42,583 bases of DNA from Chloroflexota bacterium. GTDB lineage: Bacteria > Chloroflexota > Anaerolineae > Promineifilales > Promineifilaceae. Made by a program: the position numbers and the translations under genes. Location of the stretch: NCBI GenBank assembly GCA_024277135.1, contig JAJRVV010000205.1:1-42583 (forward strand), written 5' to 3'. Shown one piece after another: positions 32,378 through 40,317 of the stretch (position 1 is its first letter; the number at the start of each line of letters is the position of its first letter). Below the pieces are notes generated by a model that worked only from the letters and a program-made list of their open reading frames with translations, did no database searches and was not told where the DNA came from.

Positions 32378-32384
32378 AAATCAC

Positions 32385-33389
32385 TCAGGCACGGCGGTAC
32401 TTGACCACCGGATGCGTCTGGTGTTCGATTTCGTCCAGATTGGCGGCGCTGAGTTCGCCCCGTTGGTAGAGGTATTCGACGTGCGCCCCCGCTTCTTCCA
32501 GCGCCAGCAGCACGTGGTAGCTCTCCACTGTGCCAAACAGTTCACGGCTGATGTCGGCCGTCGTTTTCGGCTGGCGGCAGATGTCCAGCACTTTGTTCAG
32601 CCGATCCTGGTGGGATTGTTTGATGGCGCGGATGCGGCCGGCCACATCCGTCATCGCTTCTTCGTGCCCGCCCAGCCCCAGGCGGATGCCGTCCAGCCGC
32701 TCGATCTTGGTCAGCGAGGCCAGGTAATGCTCCAGCCCCATGTTGTTGGTGATGATTTCCGGCGCTTGATGGGGGGTGGTGTAGGAGAGGACGTGATCGG
32801 CCGTGAGCAAAATGTCGTCCACTTGCAGGCAAACCTGGCCGGGGCAGTGGCCGGGAACGTGATAGACGTGGATATCGGCGGCCGTCGGCGTCTCCTCTTT
32901 CAGGCAAAACTGCACCGGCGTGGAACGGTAAAAATTCTTGGCGAATTTGTACATCTCCATCAAGTTGTTTCGGTGTACGGCCGACACCCCGGCCCGTTCC
33001 AGAAAAATGTCCAGGCGGCGAGCCGCAAAAATGGTGCGCTCTTCGTAATTGGACAGCACCCGCCGATCCAGCACATGCACGCCGATGGGGGCGTCGCTGA
33101 ATTGGCGCACCAGCGGCAGGCCGCCGAAATGGTCAATGTGGCCGTGCGTGATCAGGATGTGGGTCAGGTTCGCCAGTTGGATATGGGGATCATAAGTCTC
33201 GGCCAGGGCGTCGAATCCGGCCAGCAGTTCTTGGTTGGCCTGCTCGATGCCGGAGCCGGTATCCACCAGGATGAGATGGTCGTCGTCGCTGATAACATAG
33301 ATGTTGTTGATCAAGTTGGGAAAAGATTGCACCGGGAAGGTGTAGATGCGCCGTCCGGCGCTGGTGGTGAATTTTTGCAGTTTACTCAT
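32385..33389 (-). CDS. MBL-fold metallo-hydrolase
   Basis: 334 residues. The zinc-binding motif H-x-H-x-D-H is HGHIDH (His82, His84, Asp86, His87), followed by VYHVPGHCPGQVCLQVDDIL (third His), LTADHVLSYTTPH (bridging Asp) and LGLGGHEEAMTD (last His). These are the ligands of a dinuclear metallo-beta-lactamase-fold hydrolase. The C-terminal 70 residues (LDICRQPKTTADISRELFGT, YHVLLALEEAGAHVEYLYQR) form a winged-helix-like extension seen in LACTB2/glyoxalase II-like relatives. Substrates in this branch include thioesters and RNA; the true one is not visible. The ATG lies 6 nt after a TATAAT, which itself lies next to the kynU stop (15-bp gap). Confidence 0.9.
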   Translation of the reverse strand: MSKLQKFTTSAGRRIYTFPVQSFPNLINNIYVISDDDHLILVDTGSGIEQANQELLAGFDALAETYDPHIQLANLTHILITHGHIDHFGGLPLVRQFSDAPIGVHVLDRRVLSNYEERTIFAARRLDIFLERAGVSAVHRNNLMEMYKFAKNFYRSTPVQFCLKEETPTAADIHVYHVPGHCPGQVCLQVDDILLTADHVLSYTTPHQAPEIITNNMGLEHYLASLTKIERLDGIRLGLGGHEEAMTDVAGRIRAIKQSHQDRLNKVLDICRQPKTTADISRELFGTVESYHVLLALEEAGAHVEYLYQRGELSAANLDEIEHQTHPVVKYRRA

Positions 33390-33395
33390 GGCAGA

Positions 33396-33401
33396 ATTAT
33401 A
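33396..33401 (-). promoter_or_regulatory. -10 box before the MBL hydrolase gene
   Basis: A perfect TATAAT on the minus strand, 6 nt from the ATG at 33389. No good -35 box. Readthrough from kynU would give a second, longer transcript. Confidence 0.4.
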
Positions 33402-33404
33402 GCG

Positions 33405-34673
33405 TCAGGTGACGGTGTGGGCATCACGGCCGTGCTTTTCGTATCGCTTCTCTTCAACTACCTGGCGGATGCGGGACACGGCCGTCCGAATCTCCTCATA
33501 GCTGGTGTACAACGGCGCGATCCCCAGGCGGATGTTGTCCGGCTGGCGAAAATCAGGGAGAACGCCCATCTCCTGGATGAGCGCCTGATCAATCCGCCAC
33601 CCCTCTGCATGGCCGATGGAGACGTGGGAGCCGCGCCGGGACAGGTCGCGGGGCGAGTTGAGGCTGAAGCCCAGCGGGGCCAGCCATTCGTCGAACAGGG
33701 CGATGAAGTACGCCGTTTGCCGCGCCGACTTGGCCCGAATCCTATCCATCCCGGCGGCTAGCAACAGGTCTACGCCCGGCTCGATGGCGCTGAGGGAGAG
33801 GATGGGCGGCGTGCCGGTGAGGAAGCGGCGGATGCCCGGCTCCGGATCATAATCAAGGCTGAAGGCGAAGGCATTGCGCTGCCCCATCCAGCCAGAGAGG
33901 GGGTTGCCCAATTTTGCCTGCAAATCCCGGCGGACATAAAGGAAAGCGGGCGCGCCGGGGCCGCCGTTGAGGTATTTGTAGGTGCAGCCAACGGCTAAAT
34001 CGGCGCCGGCGTCGTTCAAATGCACCGGCACGGAACCGGCGGAGTGGCTCAAGTCCCATAACATCATTGCCCCGGTTTGGTGAGCGCGTTGGGTGACGGC
34101 CGTCATGTCGTACACATAGCCGCTTTTGAAGACGGTATGAGATAGCGTCACCAGAGCGGTGTCATCATCAATCGCGGCCAACAAGTCGTCAATCGGGCCG
34201 TGTATGCCGTCGGGGGAGGGAATGACCTGGATGGTCATTGGCCGCCCTGCCGCCTGCGCCACCCCCTGCAAAATGTATAAATCGGAGGGGAAGTTGAGGT
34301 CGTCGGTGATGATTTTGTGGCGGGGAGATTGGGCTTGGACGGCCGTCAGCGCCAGCTTGAACAGGTTAACCGAAGTAGAATCGGCGATGATGACCTCATC
34401 CGGCTGCGCCCCCAGCAGGCGGGCGATTTTGCCGCCGATGCGTCCCGGCGCATCTATCCAGCCCTCGTTCCAGCCGTGAATGAGCCGTTCGCCCCAGCCG
34501 CGCCTCGTCAAATCGGCCAGCATCTGCTGCGTGGCGCGGGGCAGGCGTCCCAACGAATTGCCGTCCAGATAAATCAAATCGGGGTCGGCGATGACGAATT
34601 GTTGGCGAAAGTGGGCCAGTTCATCTTCAGCGTCCAGTTGGCGGGCATAGTCCAGGTTGGTGATGTCGGGCAT
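33405..34673 (-). CDS. kynU: Kynureninase
   Basis: 422 residues from the ATG at 34673, with GGAGG 4-5 nt upstream; a 52-codon upstream extension is translated repeat DNA. The PLP-dependent aspartate-aminotransferase fold shows DLIYLDGNSLGRLPRATQQM, WGERLIHGWNEGWIDAPGRI, IIADSTSVNLFKLALT, LTLSHTVFKSGYVYDM-type core (LVTLSHTVFKSGYVYD), LWDLSHSAGSVPVHL and the PLP Lys233 in VGCTYKYLNGGPGAPAFLYV. All are kynureninase hallmarks. It cleaves kynurenine to anthranilate and alanine (or 3-hydroxykynurenine to 3-hydroxyanthranilate) in tryptophan breakdown or the aerobic NAD route. No other kyn gene is in the window. A TATACT (34697-34702) is a possible -10 box. Confidence 0.95.
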   Translation of the reverse strand: MPDITNLDYARQLDAEDELAHFRQQFVIADPDLIYLDGNSLGRLPRATQQMLADLTRRGWGERLIHGWNEGWIDAPGRIGGKIARLLGAQPDEVIIADSTSVNLFKLALTAVQAQSPRHKIITDDLNFPSDLYILQGVAQAAGRPMTIQVIPSPDGIHGPIDDLLAAIDDDTALVTLSHTVFKSGYVYDMTAVTQRAHQTGAMMLWDLSHSAGSVPVHLNDAGADLAVGCTYKYLNGGPGAPAFLYVRRDLQAKLGNPLSGWMGQRNAFAFSLDYDPEPGIRRFLTGTPPILSLSAIEPGVDLLLAAGMDRIRAKSARQTAYFIALFDEWLAPLGFSLNSPRDLSRRGSHVSIGHAEGWRIDQALIQEMGVLPDFRQPDNIRLGIAPLYTSYEEIRTAVSRIRQVVEEKRYEKHGRDAHTVT

Positions 34674-34760
34674 GGTTCCTCCTTTTCTGCCTGCAAAGTA
34701 TATCCCGTTCGACAAATCGGGGGAATGGGGCAAAATAGCGGGCGGTATGAGGTGTATTGG

Positions 34761-36145
34761 ATGAAACGGCCGTCTCCTGGAAGAACAGCCACAGAGAACA
34801 CAGAGGATACAGAGAAAAGTTTGCGTCATTTGCGGATTTTCACTCGTCGCGGCGTGCCTCTGAGCGGCTGGTTCATTATTTTGTTGTCATTGGCGTTGGT
34901 CTCGACCTTGTTGGCGCAAGCGGCGCAAGACAAATTTGTTTTCCTGCCGGTCGTGTACAAACCGCAACCAACCCCAACCCCCACCGCCACGCCCACACCA
35001 TCTCCCACGCCCACCATTCCGGCCACAATGGTTGAATTTCGCGGCATCTGGGTGACGCGGTTTGAGTGGGCCAACAGCAGCGCCACGCCAGCCACGATTG
35101 ACGCCATCGTTAACGACATCGCCGACGCCGGATTCAACGTCATCTTCTTCCAGGTGCGCGGCGAGGCGGACGCTTTTTACAACTCCAGCGTCGAACCCTG
35201 GTCGCAGCGGTTGACGGGAACATTGGGACAAAACCCGGGCTGGGACCCATTGGCGCGAATGATTCAGCAGGCGCACGCTCGCGGCATCCAGGTTCACGCC
35301 TACATCAATGTGTATCCGGTCTGGCTGGGCTGCACGCCGCCGCCATCGGGAACCAATCCGCTCCACCTGTACTACCAGTTGCAGACAGCGCACGGCACGA
35401 CAAACGGCAAGTTGAACGGCTTGCAATGGAACACCAGCGATGAGGTGGGGTGCGGCAGCTATCTGCGGGCGTCTCCAGCTTCCATTTTCCTGGACAATCA
35501 TTTGATGGCGGTGGCGACGGATTTGGTGACGAATTACGACGTGGACGGCCTGCATCTGGATCATATCCGATATGATTTCAATAATGTCTCCTGCGATCCG
35601 GTGAGTGAAGGGCGATACGGCACAGACTGCTTCGGCTTTAACGAGCAGGAGTCGTATGCGGATTGGCAGCGGCGGCAGGTGAACGGCACGGTGCAGAAGT
35701 TTTATGAGCAGATTGTGCCCTGAAACCGAAGCTGTGGCTGTCGGCGGCGGTGTGGCCGATGTACATTGATTATTGGGGTTGGAGTGGTCTTGAAGGGTAT
35801 TACGATTACTATCAAGACTCGAAAGCGTGGGTGGCGGGCGGCTACATTGACAGTATTTCGCCGATGATTTACGGCTCTGGTTTTTGGACGTTTTCGCGCT
35901 GGCAGACGTTGGCGCAGGATTTCCAGAACAGCAGTAACGGCCGTTACGTCATCCCCGGCATTGGCGCTAATTTTGATGATTTTGCTGAAATCGAGAACCG
36001 GATCAACGCCGCCCGCCAAATCGGAACGGCCGGGCACGCCATTTTCTCCTACAGCGGGCTGGCCAGCCGGGGATATTTTGATGATTTGGCGGCGGGGCCG
36101 TATGCGGCGCCGGCGGCGGTTCCGGAGATAACGTGGCATCCGTAG
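34761..36145 (+). pseudogene. Secreted GHL10-type glycoside hydrolase, interrupted by a single-base frameshift
   Basis: The first frame ends at TGA 35721-35723. The missing part continues in the -1 frame from 35720 (LKPKLWLSAAVWPMY...) to the stop at 36145. The junction reads GTG CCC TGA, and one extra C would restore an uninterrupted protein of about 460 residues. Domains: N-terminal signal helix (GWFIILLSLALVSTLLAQA), a surface motif KFVFLPVVYKP, a Pro/Thr linker (PTPTPTATPTPSPTPT), then the GHL10 (PF02638, YngK-like) barrel with VEFRGIWVTRFEW, GFNVIFFQVRGEADAFY, RGIQVHAYINVYPVW, GLHLDHIRYD, and in the second frame SPMIYGSGFW and YVIPGIGAN. It would cleave a cell-wall or other glycan outside the cell. 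The start (ATG 34761, or GTG 34854) is uncertain, and the N-terminal TATENTEDTEK is a translated repeat. Mutation or sequencing error. Confidence 0.8.
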
Positions 36146-36300
36146 TGGAATCGTGTTTTACGGCCGTCGGCGAACTTGCTAAAATAGGGGGAGTTTTGAT
36201 TATTGTTTATTGAATAAAAGGCGCGGTCAACAAGCGGTATCAGCTTGAAATCCAGAAAACGATTAATCGTATGGTGACGCTGCGGCAAGGATATGGACTT

Positions 36301-37386
36301 ATGTTCAAAAAACGCATTTTTTTTCTTTCCCTGATCGGCATCCTGTTGTCGACAATCGCGTGGATCCAATTCAATATCGCTGCCGCCACCCCTGCGACAC
36401 CGCCCTCCGCATTTATCGAGGAATACCCCTTGCCTAACGCCGGTACACCACGGCAACTGGCGCGAAATGGCAATGATCTTTGGTTTACCGCTCCTGGGGC
36501 CAATGCGATCGGCCGTTTTGTATACACCTCTACCGTCAATTACGCCTTCACCTTTTACACTATTCCAACGCCGAACAGCGAGCCATATGATTTGGTTATA
36601 GATGGCAACCTCCTTTGGTTCACCGAACTCACCGGCAACAACATCGGTAAACTCACCCTGGACACGGGAAACATCGAAGAATTCGCCATTCCTACCGCCA
36701 ACAGCGCTCCAACCGGCGTCACGGTCACGCCAAATGGGAATGTGTGGTTTGTGCAACGTGATGGCAACAACATCGGCAAATATGATCCGCAAGCAAACTC
36801 ATTTACAGAATATACTTATCCGCGCAGTGACGCACTACTGGAAGATTTGGATTCGACGTCCAGTGGCGATGCCGTCTGGTTCACCGCTCCAGGTGTTCAA
36901 CGAATAGGTTCGTTCACAATAGCCACTTCCGCTTTTTTCGATGTTCCCACCGCCAATTTCAACACGCCGCCTTACACCCCCATCCAATTGATTATAGGCA
37001 ATCAGAGCGATCTGTGGATTAGCACAAAAGACGGTGTCATTGGCCGCTTCGAACCCGCCACGGTGCAATTTTTCCGATGGTATCAAGTTGCTTCAGCCAG
37101 CACCAGCCTTGACGGCCTGTTTTTAAAGCCTCAAGGCAGTAACCGGCAGGTATGGTTCACCGGGTCAACATCGGGAATCGCTGGACAAATGCTGACTGAG
37201 TCAGGCGGCTCTGCCATCAATAAATGGGGCTTCCCCATCGCTTTTCCTGACGGCGAATTATACGGGATAGTGGCGCTGGATGATGACACGATCTGGTTAG
37301 CTGATTACGCTAACAGCCGCCTATTGCGCTGGTCTCCGCCGTACTTTTTATCCGTTTATCTACCTATCATTCTTAACCAGGGATAA
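36301..37386 (+). CDS. Secreted Vgb-like beta-propeller protein (virginiamycin B lyase fold)
   Basis: 361 residues from the ATG at 36301 (AAGGA about 9 nt upstream; an ATG ten codons earlier is less likely). The signal peptide KKRIFFLSLIGILLSTIAWI precedes repeats of about 40 residues with the motif DLWFTAPGANAIGRF, LLWFTELTGNNIGKLTL, NVWFVQRDGNNIGKYDP, AVWFTAPGVQRIGSFTI and DLWISTKDGVIGRFEP. These are the blades of a streptogramin-lyase/SMP-30-like propeller. True Vgb lyases are about 300 residues and cytoplasmic, so enzyme activity is doubtful; this looks like an exported binding or structural protein. The C-terminus LSVYLPIILNQG carries the YLP motif shared by the neighbouring secreted proteins. 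Its stop codon overlaps a GATAAT that lies 7 nt before the next ATG. Confidence 0.8.
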   Translation: MFKKRIFFLSLIGILLSTIAWIQFNIAAATPATPPSAFIEEYPLPNAGTPRQLARNGNDLWFTAPGANAIGRFVYTSTVNYAFTFYTIPTPNSEPYDLVIDGNLLWFTELTGNNIGKLTLDTGNIEEFAIPTANSAPTGVTVTPNGNVWFVQRDGNNIGKYDPQANSFTEYTYPRSDALLEDLDSTSSGDAVWFTAPGVQRIGSFTIATSAFFDVPTANFNTPPYTPIQLIIGNQSDLWISTKDGVIGRFEPATVQFFRWYQVASASTSLDGLFLKPQGSNRQVWFTGSTSGIAGQMLTESGGSAINKWGFPIAFPDGELYGIVALDDDTIWLADYANSRLLRWSPPYFLSVYLPIILNQG

Positions 37387-37394
37387 TTGAACAA

Positions 37395-38813
37395 ATGACA
37401 CGATTTTCATTGTTCTGTCTACTCTGCGGCATTTTTTTGCTGCTTTTATCATCCTCGCCAGCCGATCAAATCGCGCCTGAAAATGTAGCGGCCGCTTCCT
37501 CCGCAGGGAACTCTATTTACTTACCTGTTATTTTCAACCGGTATGATCCCCAATTTCCGGCCCCGATGTTTGGGGTGCAAGTTTATGGCAGCACGGAGGA
37601 GAGCGGCAAGTATTATCCTTCTTTAATTGGCAGCCAGACAAGTTGGGTGCGGGTGAATCTCTCATGGATGAATGTTGAACCGGTCAATGAAGAACCGGCA
37701 AATTATTTCTGGACGCAAATGGATAAGGCGTTGTCTGCGGCCAGGAGCGATAAAGGGGGATTGCAACTAATTGCCGTTATTGATGATTCACCAGTTTGGG
37801 CCAGGTTAAACCCAGATGACGCTGGCGGCCCGATAAAGTCGGAGACGTTAGCTGATTTTGGTGAATTTGTGGAGGCTCTGGTGGAGCGTTACGATGGGGA
37901 TGGCTATGAAGATGCGCCGGGAAACCCTGTTGTCCGCCATTGGGAGTTTTATAATGAGCCAGATGTGGGATACAACCGATGGGGTTATTATGGAGCAGAA
38001 TATGCTTCTATGCTTCAGATCGCCTATCCTGCTGTAAAACGATCAGACCCTTTGGCTCAGGTACTGTTTGGCGGGCTTGGGTATGATTGGTTTGAAAGTC
38101 AAGGGGGTCCATTTGTTGATTCTTTTCTGGATGATGTATTGACGGCCGGCAGCGGTGATTTTTTTGATATTATGAATTTCCATCTTTATCCACTTTTTGA
38201 ACCGAACTGGGGCGGGGGGAGTACGGGGTTGCTGGGTAAAACGGCTGCCATCCGCGAAAAACTGGCCGAGTATGGGCTGGAAAAACCCGTCGTCATCACC
38301 GAAGCAGGCTGGCATAACAGCCCGGACACTATACCAAGCTCTAGCGATGAAGAGCAAGTCGCCCGTCTGGTACAAATTGTCTCTCAGAGTTTTACGGCAG
38401 ATGTAAAAGTGCTGATATGGTGGATGCTCTGGGACCCGCCTTCGTATCTCCCGGATTACGGGCTGGTAACAGATGATTCGCCTCCGGTGCCTAAGGAAGC
38501 TTACACGGCGTATCAAACGGCCGTCTCGCTGTTAGCCAACACCCAATCTACCCGACAGTTAACTGATACCGAAACTGGTGCCAACGCTATGGAAGCTTAC
38601 CGGATGGACACTGGCAATACCGTCGTTTACACTGCATGGATGAATCCTTACAACACAACAGAGGTAAAACCGCTGCGGATTCCAGCAGCCTCGGCCACGA
38701 TCCTAGATGGGGTGGGGAATACGATAGGCACGGCCGTTGACAGCGATGGAGATGGATATATCACCGTTACCATTACCGACCAACCCATTTACGTACAGGT
38801 CCCTGGCCCATGA
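37395..38813 (+). CDS. Secreted clan GH-A glycoside hydrolase (GH39/GH5-like)
   Basis: 472 residues. Signal peptide FSLFCLLCGIFLLLLSSSPA, then GNSIYLPVIFNRY (YLP motif) and a barrel: MFGVQVYGSTEES, WVRVNLSWMNVEPV, the acid/base Glu188 in WEFYNEPDVG, FFDIMNFHLYPLF, and the nucleophile Glu303 in PVVITEAGWHNS, followed by VLIWWMLWD. The two glutamates on strands 4 and 7 define clan GH-A; the sequence context is closest to xylosidase/iduronidase-type GH39 and related endo-glycosidases. The C-terminal 90 residues (ANAMEAYRMDTGNTVVYTAW) resemble a beta-sandwich domain. It probably cleaves an extracellular polysaccharide. The stop overlaps the next start (ATGA, 38810-38813), so the two hydrolases are coupled. 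Confidence 0.8.
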   Translation: MTRFSLFCLLCGIFLLLLSSSPADQIAPENVAAASSAGNSIYLPVIFNRYDPQFPAPMFGVQVYGSTEESGKYYPSLIGSQTSWVRVNLSWMNVEPVNEEPANYFWTQMDKALSAARSDKGGLQLIAVIDDSPVWARLNPDDAGGPIKSETLADFGEFVEALVERYDGDGYEDAPGNPVVRHWEFYNEPDVGYNRWGYYGAEYASMLQIAYPAVKRSDPLAQVLFGGLGYDWFESQGGPFVDSFLDDVLTAGSGDFFDIMNFHLYPLFEPNWGGGSTGLLGKTAAIREKLAEYGLEKPVVITEAGWHNSPDTIPSSSDEEQVARLVQIVSQSFTADVKVLIWWMLWDPPSYLPDYGLVTDDSPPVPKEAYTAYQTAVSLLANTQSTRQLTDTETGANAMEAYRMDTGNTVVYTAWMNPYNTTEVKPLRIPAASATILDGVGNTIGTAVDSDGDGYITVTITDQPIYVQVPGP

Positions 38814-40303
38814 ATAGCCGCCTTACTGCATATAAATTCCCCCTCTCATTATTCATACTCGTTGTCGGTATGCTGCTCTTGGTAATGCATATCCAGGCAC
38901 AACCTATGACCGGTGGGAAAGAAACGGCCGTTGCCTCATCCTCCGAACTGCTTTGCCGATTCGGCGTCAACGCCCTGGAAAACCCCACCCTCACCAATCT
39001 TCCTTCTTTACGAGCAGGTTGGTATATGAATTTCACGGCGCAAAACAACCCGCCTCGTCCCAGCGGCATGGAATACATGCAAACCATCCGCATCAAACCC
39101 AATCTCTCATCACCCGGTTACACCTACAAACCCACCGGAATTACCTTAACTAATATCATCACTCAAAACCTCGGCGCCAAATGGCTCATCAGCAACGAGC
39201 CGGACAGCCCTTACCAGGACAATCTGACCCCAGATATCTATGCCCGCGCCTACAATGAACTCTACCATCTCATAAAAAGTCAGGACGCAACCGCCCAGAT
39301 CATTGTCGGCTCCATTGTGCAAGCCACGCCAGTACGCCTGCTCTACCTGGATAGGGTACTCAGCAGTTACTACGACCAATTCAACACCCCCCTCCCTACA
39401 GATGGCTGGAGCATTCACAACTACATCCTAAACGAAGTAAGCTGCGACTATGATAACACCAACTGCTGGGGCGCCGTCATTCCTCCCGGCATAAACTGGG
39501 GTTTTGGCGAGGTTTGGGGCTTAAAAGATACTGATAGGATAGATATTTTTGTTGACCGCATCACCCGTTTCCGTCAATGGATGGCTGACCGGGGCTATAC
39601 CGGCCAACCCGTTTACCTCACCGAATATGGGGTTCTCATGCCCGAAGATTTTTTCGATGAAGACGGCAACAACTTTCCGCCATCGCGGGTCAACACTTTC
39701 ATGGCCAGCACTTTCGATTACATGCTCACAGCCACCGATCCACAATTGGGCAACCCCAATGACGGCTTCAAACTGGTGCAGCAATGGTCATGGTTCAGCA
39801 CCACAGACGAGACCTATAACGGCACTTTATTCGACAAAAGCAATTTTTTGCCTACAGAAATGGGAGATTTCTATGCCAACTACACCAGCGGCATAACCAC
39901 CGAGGTGGATTTCTACCCCAGTCTCATCACCACTGCGCCGCCCATACCCTATTCTCAAGGCCAACTCGTGACAGTTACCTTGCGCACGGTTATCGCCAAC
40001 AGCGGCAATTTAACCAAAGAGATCACCGCCACTGTTCAATTCTACGATGGCGCCCCCCAAGCCGGGGGCAACCAAATCGGTACAGACCAGGGTGTGAAAT
40101 TAGCTGGTTGTGGCGACCACGATGTAGTTGACATACTCTGGACAAATATCGATCCAGGTGTACACAACGTATACGTTCAAGTGACGCCGCCCGATAGCAT
40201 AACTGAAACAAATACAACAAACAACCAGATGTATGGACAGATCCTTGTAGGAACAAACCAGATATTCCTTCCTATAATCTCTCGCTCTCTATCACTAAAT
40301 TAA
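38810..40303 (+). CDS. Secreted glycosidase-like protein with CARDB-type domain
   Basis: 497 residues, translationally coupled to the previous gene. Signal helix SLFILVVGMLLLVMHIQA. The catalytic-type domain (50-370) has AKWLISNEPDSPYQDN with the acid/base Glu130, IIVGSIVQATPVRLLYLDRV, GWSIHNYILNE and QPVYLTEYGVLMPEDF with the nucleophile Glu272. The E/E arrangement is that of clan GH-A, though overall similarity to named families is low. Residues about 385-485 form a CARDB/immunoglobulin-like domain (VTLRTVIANSGNLTKEITAT, TETNTTNNQMYGQILVG). The C-terminus NQIFLPIISRSLSLN carries the LP motif. Probably works with the coupled hydrolase on one extracellular polymer; the substrate is unknown. 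Confidence 0.7.
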   Translation: MNSRLTAYKFPLSLFILVVGMLLLVMHIQAQPMTGGKETAVASSSELLCRFGVNALENPTLTNLPSLRAGWYMNFTAQNNPPRPSGMEYMQTIRIKPNLSSPGYTYKPTGITLTNIITQNLGAKWLISNEPDSPYQDNLTPDIYARAYNELYHLIKSQDATAQIIVGSIVQATPVRLLYLDRVLSSYYDQFNTPLPTDGWSIHNYILNEVSCDYDNTNCWGAVIPPGINWGFGEVWGLKDTDRIDIFVDRITRFRQWMADRGYTGQPVYLTEYGVLMPEDFFDEDGNNFPPSRVNTFMASTFDYMLTATDPQLGNPNDGFKLVQQWSWFSTTDETYNGTLFDKSNFLPTEMGDFYANYTSGITTEVDFYPSLITTAPPIPYSQGQLVTVTLRTVIANSGNLTKEITATVQFYDGAPQAGGNQIGTDQGVKLAGCGDHDVVDILWTNIDPGVHNVYVQVTPPDSITETNTTNNQMYGQILVGTNQIFLPIISRSLSLN

Positions 40304-40317
40304 CAGGTAAACATAAG

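Larger units (their letters stand above)
444..38928. repeat. Dispersed octamer palindrome ACGGCCGT
   Basis: I counted about 66 exact copies by eye between these limits, in genes and between genes, on all reading frames. At this base composition about one copy would be expected. They are sparse in the tad operon and 24.5-27.5 kb, dense at 15.3-21.1 kb, and absent from 40.3-42.6 kb. Confidence 0.9.

Noticed and set aside
32412-33761. 449-codon plus-strand frame opposite the MBL hydrolase
   Set aside because: It is the mirror of a gene with all metal ligands intact and continues into kynU; no motif of its own.
34317-34760. Long upstream extension of the GHL10 frame
   Set aside because: It runs antisense through kynU, and the signal peptide starts only after 34761.
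34674-34829. 52-codon N-terminal extension of kynureninase
   Set aside because: It translates an ACAGAGAAC-type repeat, while the internal ATG at 34673 has a strong GGAGG site and the normal family start.
35711-35726. Programmed -1 ribosomal frameshift in the GHL10 gene
   Set aside because: No X-XXY-YYZ slippery heptamer or downstream structure is visible at GTG CCC TGA; mutation or sequence error is simpler.
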